64,000 nucleotides of DNA from Gammaproteobacteria bacterium (GTDB lineage: Bacteria; Pseudomonadota; Gammaproteobacteria; Steroidobacterales; Steroidobacteraceae). Below the pieces are notes generated by a model, which was given only the letters and a program-made list of their open reading frames with translations, made no database searches and was not told the origin of the DNA. The DNA is taken from assembly GCA_027315105.1 (NCBI GenBank), contig DAHUYP010000008.1:1-64000 (forward strand), given 5' to 3'. Position numbers and translations under genes: made by a program. Positions 26,110-34,247 of the stretch are shown in pieces (positions within the stretch are counted from its first letter, which is position 1; every line of letters starts with the position of its first letter).

Positions 26110-27042
26110 TCAGAAGCTGTTGATCACCGCGCCCAGAACGTGAGATCTGGTGCTCGCCAGGCGGCGCAACAATTCCTTCATATCGCTGTAGCTGGTGGCA
26201 TTGGCGCGGCTGACCAGCAACACACGCTCGGCGAAAGACGCAATTGCGAGGCCATCGGCAAACTGAGTCACTGCCGGAGTATCGATGAAGGCGAAGTCGT
26301 AGTGGTTGCGACAGTCCGAGAGCATGCGTTCGAAGCGGCCGTCCGACAGCAATTCCAGCGGGTTCGGCGGTACCTGCCCGGAAGGCAGCAGCGACAGGTG
26401 CGGCAGCCCCTCGACGCCGAGTGGTTGCGGCGCCTCGTTGAACGCAAGGAACTGCGCGAGGCCCCAGGCATTGTCGGCGCCGAACAGGACATGCTGCCGC
26501 GGCCGGCGCAGGTCGGCATCGATCAGCAGCGTGCGGCGCCCCAACTGCGAGAATGCGATGGCGAGTTCCGCCGTCAACAGTGAGCGGCCCTCGCCCGGGC
26601 AAGGACTGAGCAGCGCGACCAGATTGGACTTGCGGCTGCCAGTGTCGAGCAGCAGCAACAGCTCGGTGCGCAGCGCTCGCAGTCGTTCGCAATGCGGGTT
26701 ATCGGGATCGTGCACGAGCAGCAGGTTGTTGCCGGGCTTGACATGTACCGTGTGGCGCACGGTCGCGATGCGTCCATCGCTTTGGCGTCGAATGGCCTTC
26801 TCCACCAGGCTCGAGTGGCTGCGCAAAACGCTCTGCCGCGCCCATTCCAGCGCCTCCGCTGCCTCCTTCGGCGTGATCAGATCGAGCTGCAGGGCCGCAT
26901 CCACGAAATTCAACTTGCGCTCGCCCATCATTGCCATGATGCGCGCGACCTGCTCCTGTGACAGCCGGCAGCTGGCTACCAGCGCGTCGGTCAGCTCCTC
27001 GTCCAACTGCTCCGGCCGCTCAGCGGAGGGATCGACGCTCAT
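26110..27042 (-). CDS. epsG: EpsG-type chain-length-determinant tyrosine-kinase-like ATPase
   Basis: A 310-residue cytoplasmic protein of the CpsD/CapB/EpsG group. After an N-terminal helical domain (about 15-70), the ATPase part has a Walker A variant SPCPGEGRS at 146-154, with Arg153 in place of the usual Lys, and Walker A' LLIDADLRRP with Asp175 and Asp177. The GEGRS form is, as I recall, typical of EpsG proteins. The C-terminus (LGAVINSF) has no tyrosine cluster, so autophosphorylation of the classical kind is not expected. It probably works with EpsF in chain-length control. It overlaps epsF by 4 bp. Confidence 0.85.
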   Translation of the reverse strand: MSVDPSAERPEQLDEELTDALVASCRLSQEQVARIMAMMGERKLNFVDAALQLDLITPKEAAEALEWARQSVLRSHSSLVEKAIRRQSDGRIATVRHTVHVKPGNNLLLVHDPDNPHCERLRALRTELLLLLDTGSRKSNLVALLSPCPGEGRSLLTAELAIAFSQLGRRTLLIDADLRRPRQHVLFGADNAWGLAQFLAFNEAPQPLGVEGLPHLSLLPSGQVPPNPLELLSDGRFERMLSDCRNHYDFAFIDTPAVTQFADGLAIASFAERVLLVSRANATSYSDMKELLRRLASTRSHVLGAVINSF

Positions 27043-28505
27043 ACGGTGCCCGGGGCGGGAACGATGGCATCGAGCTGTGCCAGCACCGGTACGCCGAATG
27101 AACGCTCGATATCGTCCCGGCAGCGCAAGCGGCGGTTGAACAGCAGCTCGTAGACGAAGGGCAGGGCGACACCCAGAGCCAGGCCGGCGACGATACCCAG
27201 CAGCAGGAGCTTCACCTTGTTGGGCTTGGCAGCCTTGACCGGCGGGGTTGCCCGGCTCACGAGGCTGACATTGCTATTGTTGCCGGCGGACGCGAACATG
27301 ATCTGGTCGTAGCCGTCGAGCGCACGCTTGTATACCGACTGCGCCGATTCGAGCTCCAGCGTCAGCTTCGCACCCTGACCCTGCTGTTCACGCAGCTTCA
27401 CGACCTTGGCGCGCTGATCGGCGACAGCCTGAGCGTACTTGCTCTCGAGCTCGCGTGCGCGCTGGAGCTGTGTCGCGGTGTTCTGCGCCAGAGTTCGCAG
27501 CTCGTCGTCGAGTTGCCGCGTGGTCAGCGCCAACTGGGATTTGACTTCGATCACTTTGGGGTGATTGGGACCGTAGGTGGAGCTGAGCTGCGCGAGCAGC
27601 GTCTGCTGCTCCGCCAGTTCGGTCTTCAACTTCAGGACCACCGGCGAGGCGAGGACCTCGTCGGCCACCGATTGCTCGCCGGCGCTCTTGGCTTCCAGCG
27701 CCCGGCGCTGGTTCTGCGCGTCCAGCAGGTGGCCTTCAAGGCTCGTCAATGCCTGGGTGTCGGTGTCCGTGGTGTCGCCGGCGGTACTGACGTCGGTAAT
27801 GCCCTTCTGCTGGCGAAAGGCCGTCAGCTTGTCCTGCGCCGCCGCCACCTTGGCACGCAGTTCCGCCAGGTCCTCGGCGTAACGGCGGGCACGATCGCCG
27901 GCCGGACCGCTCAGGCGGCGGTGTTCCTCTTCGATATAGGTGTCCGCGACGGTGTTGGCTATCTCGGCCGCCCGGTCCGGGTACCTGGCTGATGCGGAGA
28001 CGTACAGCAGTTCACCGCCGCGGCCCAATTCAACGTTCAGCGCTTCGGCCAGGTTCTTCTCCGCGTATTCGCGCAAACCGTCCGGATTGCTGCCCGAGTA
28101 GCCGGCGGCGAAGTAGCGGTCCTGCGTGAGCTTCATGCGATCAACGACCTGCAGCAGGATGATGGGGCTTTCGATGATCTCCATCTGGGTCGCGACGTAA
28201 TTGGCCAAGTTGATATCCGGCACGTTCGCGACCGCAAGCGGGTCCTTCTTTCCCTGATCGACGATCAGGGTCGCGGTTGCGATGTAGGTCTTGGGCAGGA
28301 ATTTGATGGTCGCAGCAGACACCGCGGCAACCGCCGCGGCAATCAGCAGCGTGGACTTCCAATAAAACCGCAGAATTGCGACGACCTGGGCCAGCGACAT
28401 GCCGGCTTGCAGCTCGTGCAGCGACGCCGAGGCATCCGCCCCGGGCGACTCGGGCATCTGGTCGCCGGTGCCCGGCGAGTAGGACAGTTGTCGGAGCGTT
28501 CTCAA
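27039..28505 (-). CDS. epsF: EpsF-type chain-length determinant (Wzz/PCP family)
   Basis: A 488-residue polysaccharide co-polymerase. A first membrane segment lies at about 50-68 (STLLIAAAVAAVSAATI), and a long periplasmic region with coiled-coil character spans about 195-400. A second membrane segment at 443-462 (LLLLGIVAGLALGVALPFV) precedes a short cytoplasmic tail that would meet EpsG. The Wzz signature KTYIATATLIVD follows the first segment. The gene overlaps the epsE stop if it starts at the TTG at 28505. ATGs at 28457 and 28400 are alternatives, and the last (MSLAQVVAILRFYW) best matches family starts. Confidence 0.88.
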   Translation of the reverse strand: MRTLRQLSYSPGTGDQMPESPGADASASLHELQAGMSLAQVVAILRFYWKSTLLIAAAVAAVSAATIKFLPKTYIATATLIVDQGKKDPLAVANVPDINLANYVATQMEIIESPIILLQVVDRMKLTQDRYFAAGYSGSNPDGLREYAEKNLAEALNVELGRGGELLYVSASARYPDRAAEIANTVADTYIEEEHRRLSGPAGDRARRYAEDLAELRAKVAAAQDKLTAFRQQKGITDVSTAGDTTDTDTQALTSLEGHLLDAQNQRRALEAKSAGEQSVADEVLASPVVLKLKTELAEQQTLLAQLSSTYGPNHPKVIEVKSQLALTTRQLDDELRTLAQNTATQLQRARELESKYAQAVADQRAKVVKLREQQGQGAKLTLELESAQSVYKRALDGYDQIMFASAGNNSNVSLVSRATPPVKAAKPNKVKLLLLGIVAGLALGVALPFVYELLFNRRLRCRDDIERSFGVPVLAQLDAIVPAPGTV

Positions 28506-29425
28506 AAGATGCTTTCCTTGACGCGGATGACGTCGTCGGGTTGCAGCAAATCGCCGGGCCTGGCATGAATGATGACGTACTTGCCGTCCTTGCCGATGCG
28601 CCTGATGTCCACGCGCCGGTCACTGCCGCGCGGCGTGATGCCGCCGGCGCGCGCAATTGCCTGGATGACGGTCATGCCGGGCTCGATGCGGTATTTGTTC
28701 GGAGTGTTCACCTCGCCATAGATGTAGAACTGCTCGGCGCGCGGGACCAATATCTCGTCACCGCTCTGCAACGTCGTCGCCGACTTCGAGGTCGTCCGAT
28801 CGCCGAGGGCCTTCAGGTTGATCGGATAGCGCTTGACGTTCCCCGCGGCATCCTGTCGCAGGACATAGATGACGTCGGCGCTGTTCTCCGTGGTGCCGCC
28901 GGCCTGCGCCAGCAGGTCGAAGATGCTGGTATTCGGATCGATGACGTAACGGCCGGGCGTGTGCACCTCGCCGAGCACCGAGACCCGCTGACTCTTGCCT
29001 ACCAGGACCGCGATCGTGACGTGCGGGTCGACCAGGAACTGGCCGTTGCGCAGTGCCTCCTCGACACGCTTGGCCGCCACCACCGGGGTGACGCCGGCGA
29101 CCTGCACCGTCCCGGCGAGCGGAACGCTGATGGTGCCGTCGTTACTGACATAGAGCGTGCTGTTCATGTCCGGTTGACCATAGACTTCCAGGGTGATCTG
29201 ATCGCCGGGCCCGAGCTCGATCAAGCGCCGATCTTCGGGTATCGCGCGATCCGCGCCGGTGGCCATGTCGGACGACGACGTCGCGGGCGGCGGCGTCGTT
29301 CCGGCGGCGAGCGCGGTCGTGGCGTGCAGCCCGGCGTAGGCCGAACACCACAGCAGCGCGCCAATCGACCGCCAGGAACGGAAATAGCGCTCGGGGCGCA
29401 ATGCTCGATCCAGTTCTGAGATCAT
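28502..29425 (-). CDS. epsE: EpsE-type polysaccharide export protein (Wza family)
   Basis: The ATG at 29425 gives 307 residues. A signal peptide covers about residues 17-41 and ends in ALAAG. There is no lipobox, unlike Wza. The poly_export domain (LGPGDQITLEVYGQPDMN, residues 69-86) is followed by two SLBB domains, seen as VLGEVHTPGRYVI and IYGEVNTPNKYRIEPGMT, each forming a beta-grasp ring. This protein is the outer-membrane or periplasmic export ring for EPS. It is the first gene of the minus-strand operon ending near 22564. A longer in-frame start at 29512 lacks signal-peptide character. Confidence 0.9.
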   Translation of the reverse strand: MISELDRALRPERYFRSWRSIGALLWCSAYAGLHATTALAAGTTPPPATSSSDMATGADRAIPEDRRLIELGPGDQITLEVYGQPDMNSTLYVSNDGTISVPLAGTVQVAGVTPVVAAKRVEEALRNGQFLVDPHVTIAVLVGKSQRVSVLGEVHTPGRYVIDPNTSIFDLLAQAGGTTENSADVIYVLRQDAAGNVKRYPINLKALGDRTTSKSATTLQSGDEILVPRAEQFYIYGEVNTPNKYRIEPGMTVIQAIARAGGITPRGSDRRVDIRRIGKDGKYVIIHARPGDLLQPDDVIRVKESIF

Positions 29426-29632
29426 GTGGTTAATGCGTGTCGATCGGGCTGCACAAAAACACCGGGTACGATCCGCCCGACAACACTGTATCTTACTTGA
29501 CCCCTGTGGCATTGGCAGACGAGCGGCCCCGCAGTGTGGGTCACCTCACGTTGCGGGTCAGTGGAGCTGCTATCGCCCCGAGACCATGCGTACGATGCGT
29601 GCGCAAGCGAACGGTGCGGCCGCGCGGGCTGT

Positions 29633-29655
29633 GCCTGCGCCCAAGTGGCGCAGGC
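29633..29655. promoter_or_regulatory. Perfect 9-bp inverted repeat between epsE and ACP 1
   Basis: GCCTGCGCC and GGCGCAGGC flank the loop CAAGT. It lies over 200 bases from either gene. It could be a regulator-binding palindrome or a leader hairpin of the epsE transcript. Confidence 0.35.
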
Positions 29656-29930
29656 CCGCGTCGCACGACGGCCCAATCCGGCGGCCGCGAGTATGGGGCA
29701 ACAAGGTGCATGACGCAATGCAGCAACCACCTGGATCGAGTCCCGGCAGAGAGCCGGCGGTATCCCGCGGAGGGGCAGTCACGGCGGGTCGGCGCCGCGG
29801 CGCTGATGCGCTTCGGTCGCTGCCTCGATGGGCTGCAGTGCAGGTGCCGCTGCGCGCGGCATTGCCGATCCGCCGTCGTGCCGGCGACGCGGTAGCCGCG
29901 GCAAGCGGCGGTTCGCTCGGCTGGCCAGGC

Positions 29931-29959
29931 GTGATTTGCGTTCGCACTGACTATATGAT
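29931..29959 (+). promoter_or_regulatory. Candidate sigma70 promoter for the ACP 1 operon
   Basis: GTGATT (-35, 3 of 6) and TATGAT (-10, 5 of 6) are separated by 17 bases. They end about 30 bases before the ACP 1 ATG, which has a GGAG ribosome site seven bases upstream. Confidence 0.4.
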
Positions 29960-29989
29960 GACGTTCGCGAAAAGTAGCGGAGCGAAGGG

Positions 29990-30235
29990 ATGTCCGTAAG
30001 ATCCACGATCACATCGCTGTTCGAAGACGTCGCACGCGAACAAGGCCGCAGGCTGTCGCCGTTGTCCGATGATCTGAAGCTGCTGCAGTCGGGCCTCGAC
30101 TCGCTGAGTTTCGCGCTCATCGTTGCACGTCTGGAGGATTCGCTCGGATTCGACCCGTTCGATTCCGCCGAGGCCGTGACATTTCCCGTCACATTCGGCG
30201 ATTTCATAAGGCTGTACGAAAGTCATCCCCGCTAG
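29990..30235 (+). CDS. Acyl carrier protein 1
   Basis: An 81-residue four-helix carrier protein with the phosphopantetheine motif GLDSLSF, modified serine Ser38. A GGAG site seven bases before the ATG supports the start. It is followed after only four bases by an AMP-forming ligase gene, so ligase and carrier are probably partners: the ligase would adenylate an acid and load it on Ser38. It carries only one carrier domain and no fused enzyme. The nearby phosphopantetheinyl transferase (44703-45431) could activate it. The acyl group is unknown. Confidence 0.9.
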   Translation: MSVRSTITSLFEDVAREQGRRLSPLSDDLKLLQSGLDSLSFALIVARLEDSLGFDPFDSAEAVTFPVTFGDFIRLYESHPR

Positions 30236-30239
30236 TGCC

Positions 30240-31622
30240 ATGTGGCTCTGGGGGTCAATGACGGCAGCCGGGACGCTGCCTTCCGCTACTCTCCAGGGCG
30301 TCGATACCGTCATCAGACTGGCCGATCTCGCAAGCCAATCCATCTTCGCCGCGCGGCTCGAGCAGTTACGCGGGCGCTGCGTCGTGCTTGCGCCGTCCGA
30401 CCAGCTGACCGCGGCGCTGGCCCTGATCGAACTCGACGGCGTTGCCCGGCGCGTGGTGCTGTGTCCGCCGGGGTTGCCGGACGAACATCTTGTGCTGGTG
30501 GCCAAGGAGGCCAATGCCGACGCATGCGTCGCCGATTCCGCCGTGCCGGACATGAGCCGGCTCGGCGTCGAATCGATCGGCCTGCCCGAGCCGCGCGTGC
30601 TGGCAGGCGACGTCGATCGACGCTGTTCACACGCGAGCGAATGGATTCTTCTGACTTCCGGGACCACGGGTGCACCGAAACTCGTCCTGCACAGCCTCGC
30701 CAGCCTGACCAGCGCGTTTGCGCGGCAGCCACGGTCAAGCGAAACGACGGTATGGAGCACGTTCTATGACATCCGGCGCTACGGTGGCCTGCAGGTCTTG
30801 CTGCGCGCCCTGCATGCCGGCTCGATGGTGCTGTCGAGCGCGGACGAGCCAGTGCCCGATTTCCTCGCGCGCGCGGGTGCGGCCACGGTGACGCATATAT
30901 CCGGCACGCCCTCGCATTGGCGCCGCGCGCTCATGAGCGGCGCAGCCGGCCGAATCGCGCCGCGCAATGTCCGCCTGTCCGGGGAAATAGCGGATCAGGC
31001 GATTCTCGACAGCCTGCGGGCCGCCTATCCGGGTGCGACGGTGGCGCATGCCTTCGCCTCCACCGAGGCCGGTGTGGCATTCGAGGTCGGCGACGGCGCC
31101 GCGGGCTTTCCGGCTGCGCTGATCGGCGCCCCGGGCGCAGTCGAACTCAAGATCGAAGAGGGGACGTTGCGGATTCGATCGGCCGGCAACGCCGTGCGCT
31201 ACCTGGGCGATCCGGCGCCGCGGCTCAAGAGCGATGACGGCTTCGTCGATACCGGAGATCGGGTCGAGCAGCGCGACGGACGCTACTACTTCATGGGTCG
31301 CAGCGGCGGCGTGATCAACGTCGGAGGCCTCAAGGTGCATCCCGAAGAGGTGGAAGCGGTCATCAATTCCCATCCCTGGGTCCGCATGTCGCTCGTCAAG
31401 GCGCGTCGCAGCCCGATCACCGGCGCCGTGGTCACTGCCGAGGTGGTGCCGGCCGACGCCGTGGTGGGTCAGGCCGAGCGGCCGGCCAACGAGCAACTCA
31501 CGCACGAGATCACGGAGCTCTGTCAGCGTGTTCTGGCAGCGCACAAGGTGCCGGCGATGATTCGAATCGTGCCGGCGCTGGCGATGTCCGCCGCCGGGAA
31601 ATTGGTGCGCCCGAATGCATAA
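30240..31622 (+). CDS. AMP-forming acyl/aryl-acid ligase (ANL family), probable loader of ACP 1
   Basis: A 460-residue adenylate-forming enzyme, shorter than typical acyl-CoA synthetases (500-650). It has the P-loop LLTSGTTGAPK near residue 140, an AFASTEAG motif, the hinge region GFVDTGDRVE and a C-terminal lysine in AAGKLVR. It lies four bases after ACP 1 and overlaps the SDR gene by eight bases, so the three form one operon. It resembles the short AMP-ligases paired with free ACPs in exosortase-A-type EPS loci (a family whose product is unknown). An internal ATG at 30258 is an alternative start. Confidence 0.85.
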   Translation: MWLWGSMTAAGTLPSATLQGVDTVIRLADLASQSIFAARLEQLRGRCVVLAPSDQLTAALALIELDGVARRVVLCPPGLPDEHLVLVAKEANADACVADSAVPDMSRLGVESIGLPEPRVLAGDVDRRCSHASEWILLTSGTTGAPKLVLHSLASLTSAFARQPRSSETTVWSTFYDIRRYGGLQVLLRALHAGSMVLSSADEPVPDFLARAGAATVTHISGTPSHWRRALMSGAAGRIAPRNVRLSGEIADQAILDSLRAAYPGATVAHAFASTEAGVAFEVGDGAAGFPAALIGAPGAVELKIEEGTLRIRSAGNAVRYLGDPAPRLKSDDGFVDTGDRVEQRDGRYYFMGRSGGVINVGGLKVHPEEVEAVINSHPWVRMSLVKARRSPITGAVVTAEVVPADAVVGQAERPANEQLTHEITELCQRVLAAHKVPAMIRIVPALAMSAAGKLVRPNA

Positions 31623-32349
31623 TGTCATCGTCACCGGAGGCAGCCGCGGACTGGGGCTGGCAATGGCGTCGCAGCTCGCCGCCGGCGGCTATCGCGTCAT
31701 CGCGGTGGCGCGCACCGAATCCGAAGAGCTGCGGGCGGCCATCGGCGAAGCGGCGGCCCGGAACCGCGGGGAGCTGCATTTTCGCGCGCTCGATCTGAGT
31801 GCTACCGCAACGATCGCGGGCTTCGTGCTCGCGCTGCGCAAGGAATTCGGGCACATCTTCGGGCTCATCAACAACGCCGGGCTCGGTACTTCGGGTGTGC
31901 TTGCGATCATGCGCGACGAGCAGATCGAGAAACTCGTGCGCCTGAACACGCTGGCGCCGATGATTCTGAGCAAGTACGTGCTGCGCTCGATGATGAGCCA
32001 ACGCTCGGGCAGGATCGTCAACGTGGCATCGATCGTCGCCACGACCGGCTACAGCGGGCTGTCGGCGTACTCGGCCACCAAGGCCTCGCTGATCGGTTTC
32101 ACGCGCTCGCTGGCGCGGGAAGTGGGGCAGCTCGGCATCACCGTGAACGCGATCGCCCCCGGCTTCGTCGATACGGAGATGACGCGCGAGCTGGGCGAGG
32201 GCCAGCGCGAGAAGATAATGCGGCGCAGCGCTCTGGGCCGCCTGGTGGACGCCGCCGACATCGCCGCCGCGGCCGACTTTCTGCTGAGCGACAAGGCGAG
32301 GAACGTCACGGGCATCACGCTGACGGTGGACGCCGGCAACACTGCCTAG
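31615..32349 (+). CDS. Short-chain dehydrogenase/reductase, FabG-like
   Basis: A 244-residue classical SDR. It has GGSRGLG for NAD(P) at residues 8-14, NNAG, the active-site Ser (VASIVATTG) and YSATK with catalytic Tyr and Lys. The VDAGNTA end is typical of FabG. Translation is coupled to the ligase gene (8-bp overlap). The likely reaction is keto or hydroxyl interconversion on an ACP-bound or free acyl group. Confidence 0.9.
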   Translation: MHNVIVTGGSRGLGLAMASQLAAGGYRVIAVARTESEELRAAIGEAAARNRGELHFRALDLSATATIAGFVLALRKEFGHIFGLINNAGLGTSGVLAIMRDEQIEKLVRLNTLAPMILSKYVLRSMMSQRSGRIVNVASIVATTGYSGLSAYSATKASLIGFTRSLAREVGQLGITVNAIAPGFVDTEMTRELGEGQREKIMRRSALGRLVDAADIAAAADFLLSDKARNVTGITLTVDAGNTA

Positions 32350-32362
32350 CGCCGGCGGCGCT
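32348..32362. terminator. Short hairpin across convergent stop codons
   Basis: AGCGCC and GGCGCT pair around GGC between the SDR stop and the acyl-CoA synthetase stop, which face each other 12 bp apart. There is no T-run, so this is only a weak candidate. Confidence 0.25.
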
Positions 32363-34158
32363 CACAGGCGTTGCGTTCCGGCCTGCAGACGCTGGTGCAG
32401 GGCAGTATCCAGCGGTACGTAGCCGTCGCGCCGGCGGTCGTCGAAATAGAGCTCATCCGCGATCCGGGCCGGATCATATCCCTGTCGCGCCAGGTCCTGC
32501 TTCTTGAGCTTGAAGGTGCCCGTGAGCTCGATCGCCGGGACGATTCGGACGAACAGCGGGCGCGCGTAATCGGGCAGGCGGCCCGACAGGTGCCGCCGAA
32601 GCTCAGCGAGGTCGAAGTCCGCACTCGGCACGAGAGCCACCATGCCGGCACGTCCCTCGGTGTTCGGCACGCTCACTCCGTACACGGCGGCATCCGCGAC
32701 ACCGCGACAGGCGGTGATGACGGCCGTGACTTCGGTGGTGGATACGTTCTCGCCCTTCCAGCGGTAGGTATCACCGACCCGGTCGACGAAGTAATAGAAT
32801 CCCTGCGCGTCCTGACGCATCAGATCGCCGGTGCGATACCAGGCGTCGCCGGCCGCAAACACGTCGCGCAGCACCTTCTTCTCCGATGCCGCGGAATTCG
32901 CGTAGCCTTCGAAGCGGCCGCTGGGCCTGCCACTGGCGTTGGTTACCTCGCCGATGGCTTCACCGACCTCGTCCGGCCCGCAGCGTACACAATGGCCGGC
33001 CGGGTCGCGCACCGGCATGTCGGTGTCGGAATCGAACCTGACCAGCGCCACCGGCATGCGATGCGACAGGAACGGCGGGATGCGTCCGATGGCGCCCGGC
33101 CGGCCCTCGCAGTTGTAGAGCGAAAAGCTGCCCTCGGTGGCGGCGTAGTATTCGAGGATCCGTGGAATCCGAAAGCGGGTCCTGAATTCATCCCAGACAT
33201 CGCCGCGCAAGCCGTTGCCGCAGCACATTCGCAAATCATGCCGGGTCTCGTCGGGATCGGGCGGACCGTTCACGAGATAGCGGCACAGCTCGCCGATGTA
33301 TTGGAACAGCGTGCAGCGCTCTTCGACCAGATCCCGCCAGAACTCGCGCGCCGAGAACTTCTCGCGCAGTACCACCGCGCCGCCGCCGACCAGGGTGGCG
33401 CCGGTGGCGACTATGCCGCCGACGCTGTGATACAACGGCAGGCAGTCGTACATGCGATCGCTCGGCCGCGTATCCATCATGCCCGCGAACCAATGGCTCC
33501 ATTGCATGATCCGGAAATGACTGACGTTGGCCGCCTTCGGCAGGCCGGTGGTGCCCGAGGTGTAGATGTACAGCGCCCGGTCCTCGAGCGAAGGGGCGCG
33601 GTATTCGGCCGCCGCCAGGGATTGAGCCGCAGCGCCGGACGCCTCCCGATCGATGCGCGGCCACTGCGCATCGCCGGGTCCGTGTGCCCAGTACTGCACG
33701 GTGGGCGCGATCTGCGCGCGCGCCGCGCGCAAGGCGCCGGCCAGCTGCCCGGCGACGATGACAAAACGAGGCGCGACGATATTGATCGAGTGTGCCAGCA
33801 GATCCCCGGTCAGATTGGTGTTCAGCAGCGAGACGATGCCGCCGATGCGGCTAAGGCCGAGCCAGATCGCCATGTAGTCGGGACAATTCGGCATCAGCAG
33901 GCACACGACGTCGCCGTGGCCCAGGCCCTGCGCCAAGGCCCAGCGCGCATAGCGATTCGACGACTCGGAGAGCGAACGGTAGCTCAAGCCGGCATCCCGG
34001 CCGACGAGCGCCGGGGCGTGATCGAACCGGTCGGCCAGAGCATCAACCAGCACCGGAAATGTCAGCAGACGATCGCGTTCGATTGGCGCGGTCAACTCGA
34101 GTGCGCGCAGCCAGGCCTTGAGAGGTGATCGCATGTTTTCGTCTTTGGGAACAGTCAT
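32362..34158 (-). CDS. FATP/very-long-chain acyl-CoA synthetase-like ligase
   Basis: A 598-residue ANL enzyme of the fatty-acid transport protein group. It has YIYTSGTTGLPKAA near residue 196, a YYAATEGSFSLYN motif near residue 338 (the FATP version of the ATE motif), YRTGDLMRQD and YRWKGENVSTTEV. It would make acyl-CoA from a fatty acid, perhaps a substrate for the ACAD-like or acyltransferase proteins of the cluster. It is the only gene in its part of the cluster on the minus strand and is divergent from the MetY-like gene (89-bp gap). Confidence 0.85.
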   Translation of the reverse strand: MTVPKDENMRSPLKAWLRALELTAPIERDRLLTFPVLVDALADRFDHAPALVGRDAGLSYRSLSESSNRYARWALAQGLGHGDVVCLLMPNCPDYMAIWLGLSRIGGIVSLLNTNLTGDLLAHSINIVAPRFVIVAGQLAGALRAARAQIAPTVQYWAHGPGDAQWPRIDREASGAAAQSLAAAEYRAPSLEDRALYIYTSGTTGLPKAANVSHFRIMQWSHWFAGMMDTRPSDRMYDCLPLYHSVGGIVATGATLVGGGAVVLREKFSAREFWRDLVEERCTLFQYIGELCRYLVNGPPDPDETRHDLRMCCGNGLRGDVWDEFRTRFRIPRILEYYAATEGSFSLYNCEGRPGAIGRIPPFLSHRMPVALVRFDSDTDMPVRDPAGHCVRCGPDEVGEAIGEVTNASGRPSGRFEGYANSAASEKKVLRDVFAAGDAWYRTGDLMRQDAQGFYYFVDRVGDTYRWKGENVSTTEVTAVITACRGVADAAVYGVSVPNTEGRAGMVALVPSADFDLAELRRHLSGRLPDYARPLFVRIVPAIELTGTFKLKKQDLARQGYDPARIADELYFDDRRRDGYVPLDTALHQRLQAGTQRL

Positions 34159-34247
34159 AATGCCACGCTGGATCCTGGGCGAGGTTTGAATTTGACATGC
34201 CCGGCGACCGCGCGCATCCGAATCAGATCACAATGTGAGCCGATGCC

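Larger units (their letters stand above)
29426..29989. other. 564-bp divergent regulatory region between epsE and ACP 1
   Basis: It should hold promoters for the EPS export operon (leftward) and for the carrier-protein cluster (rightward). No gene is supported. It contains a perfect 9-bp hairpin (29633-29655), a looser inverted repeat (CCCGCA at 29528-29533 with TGCGGG at 29552-29557) and a candidate promoter for ACP 1. I found no clear sigma54 -24/-12 site. Confidence 0.55.

Noticed and set aside
281-29425. An exosortase/PEP-CTERM system
   Set aside because: EPS genes resemble those of such loci, but no exosortase or PEP-CTERM tail was seen in the window.
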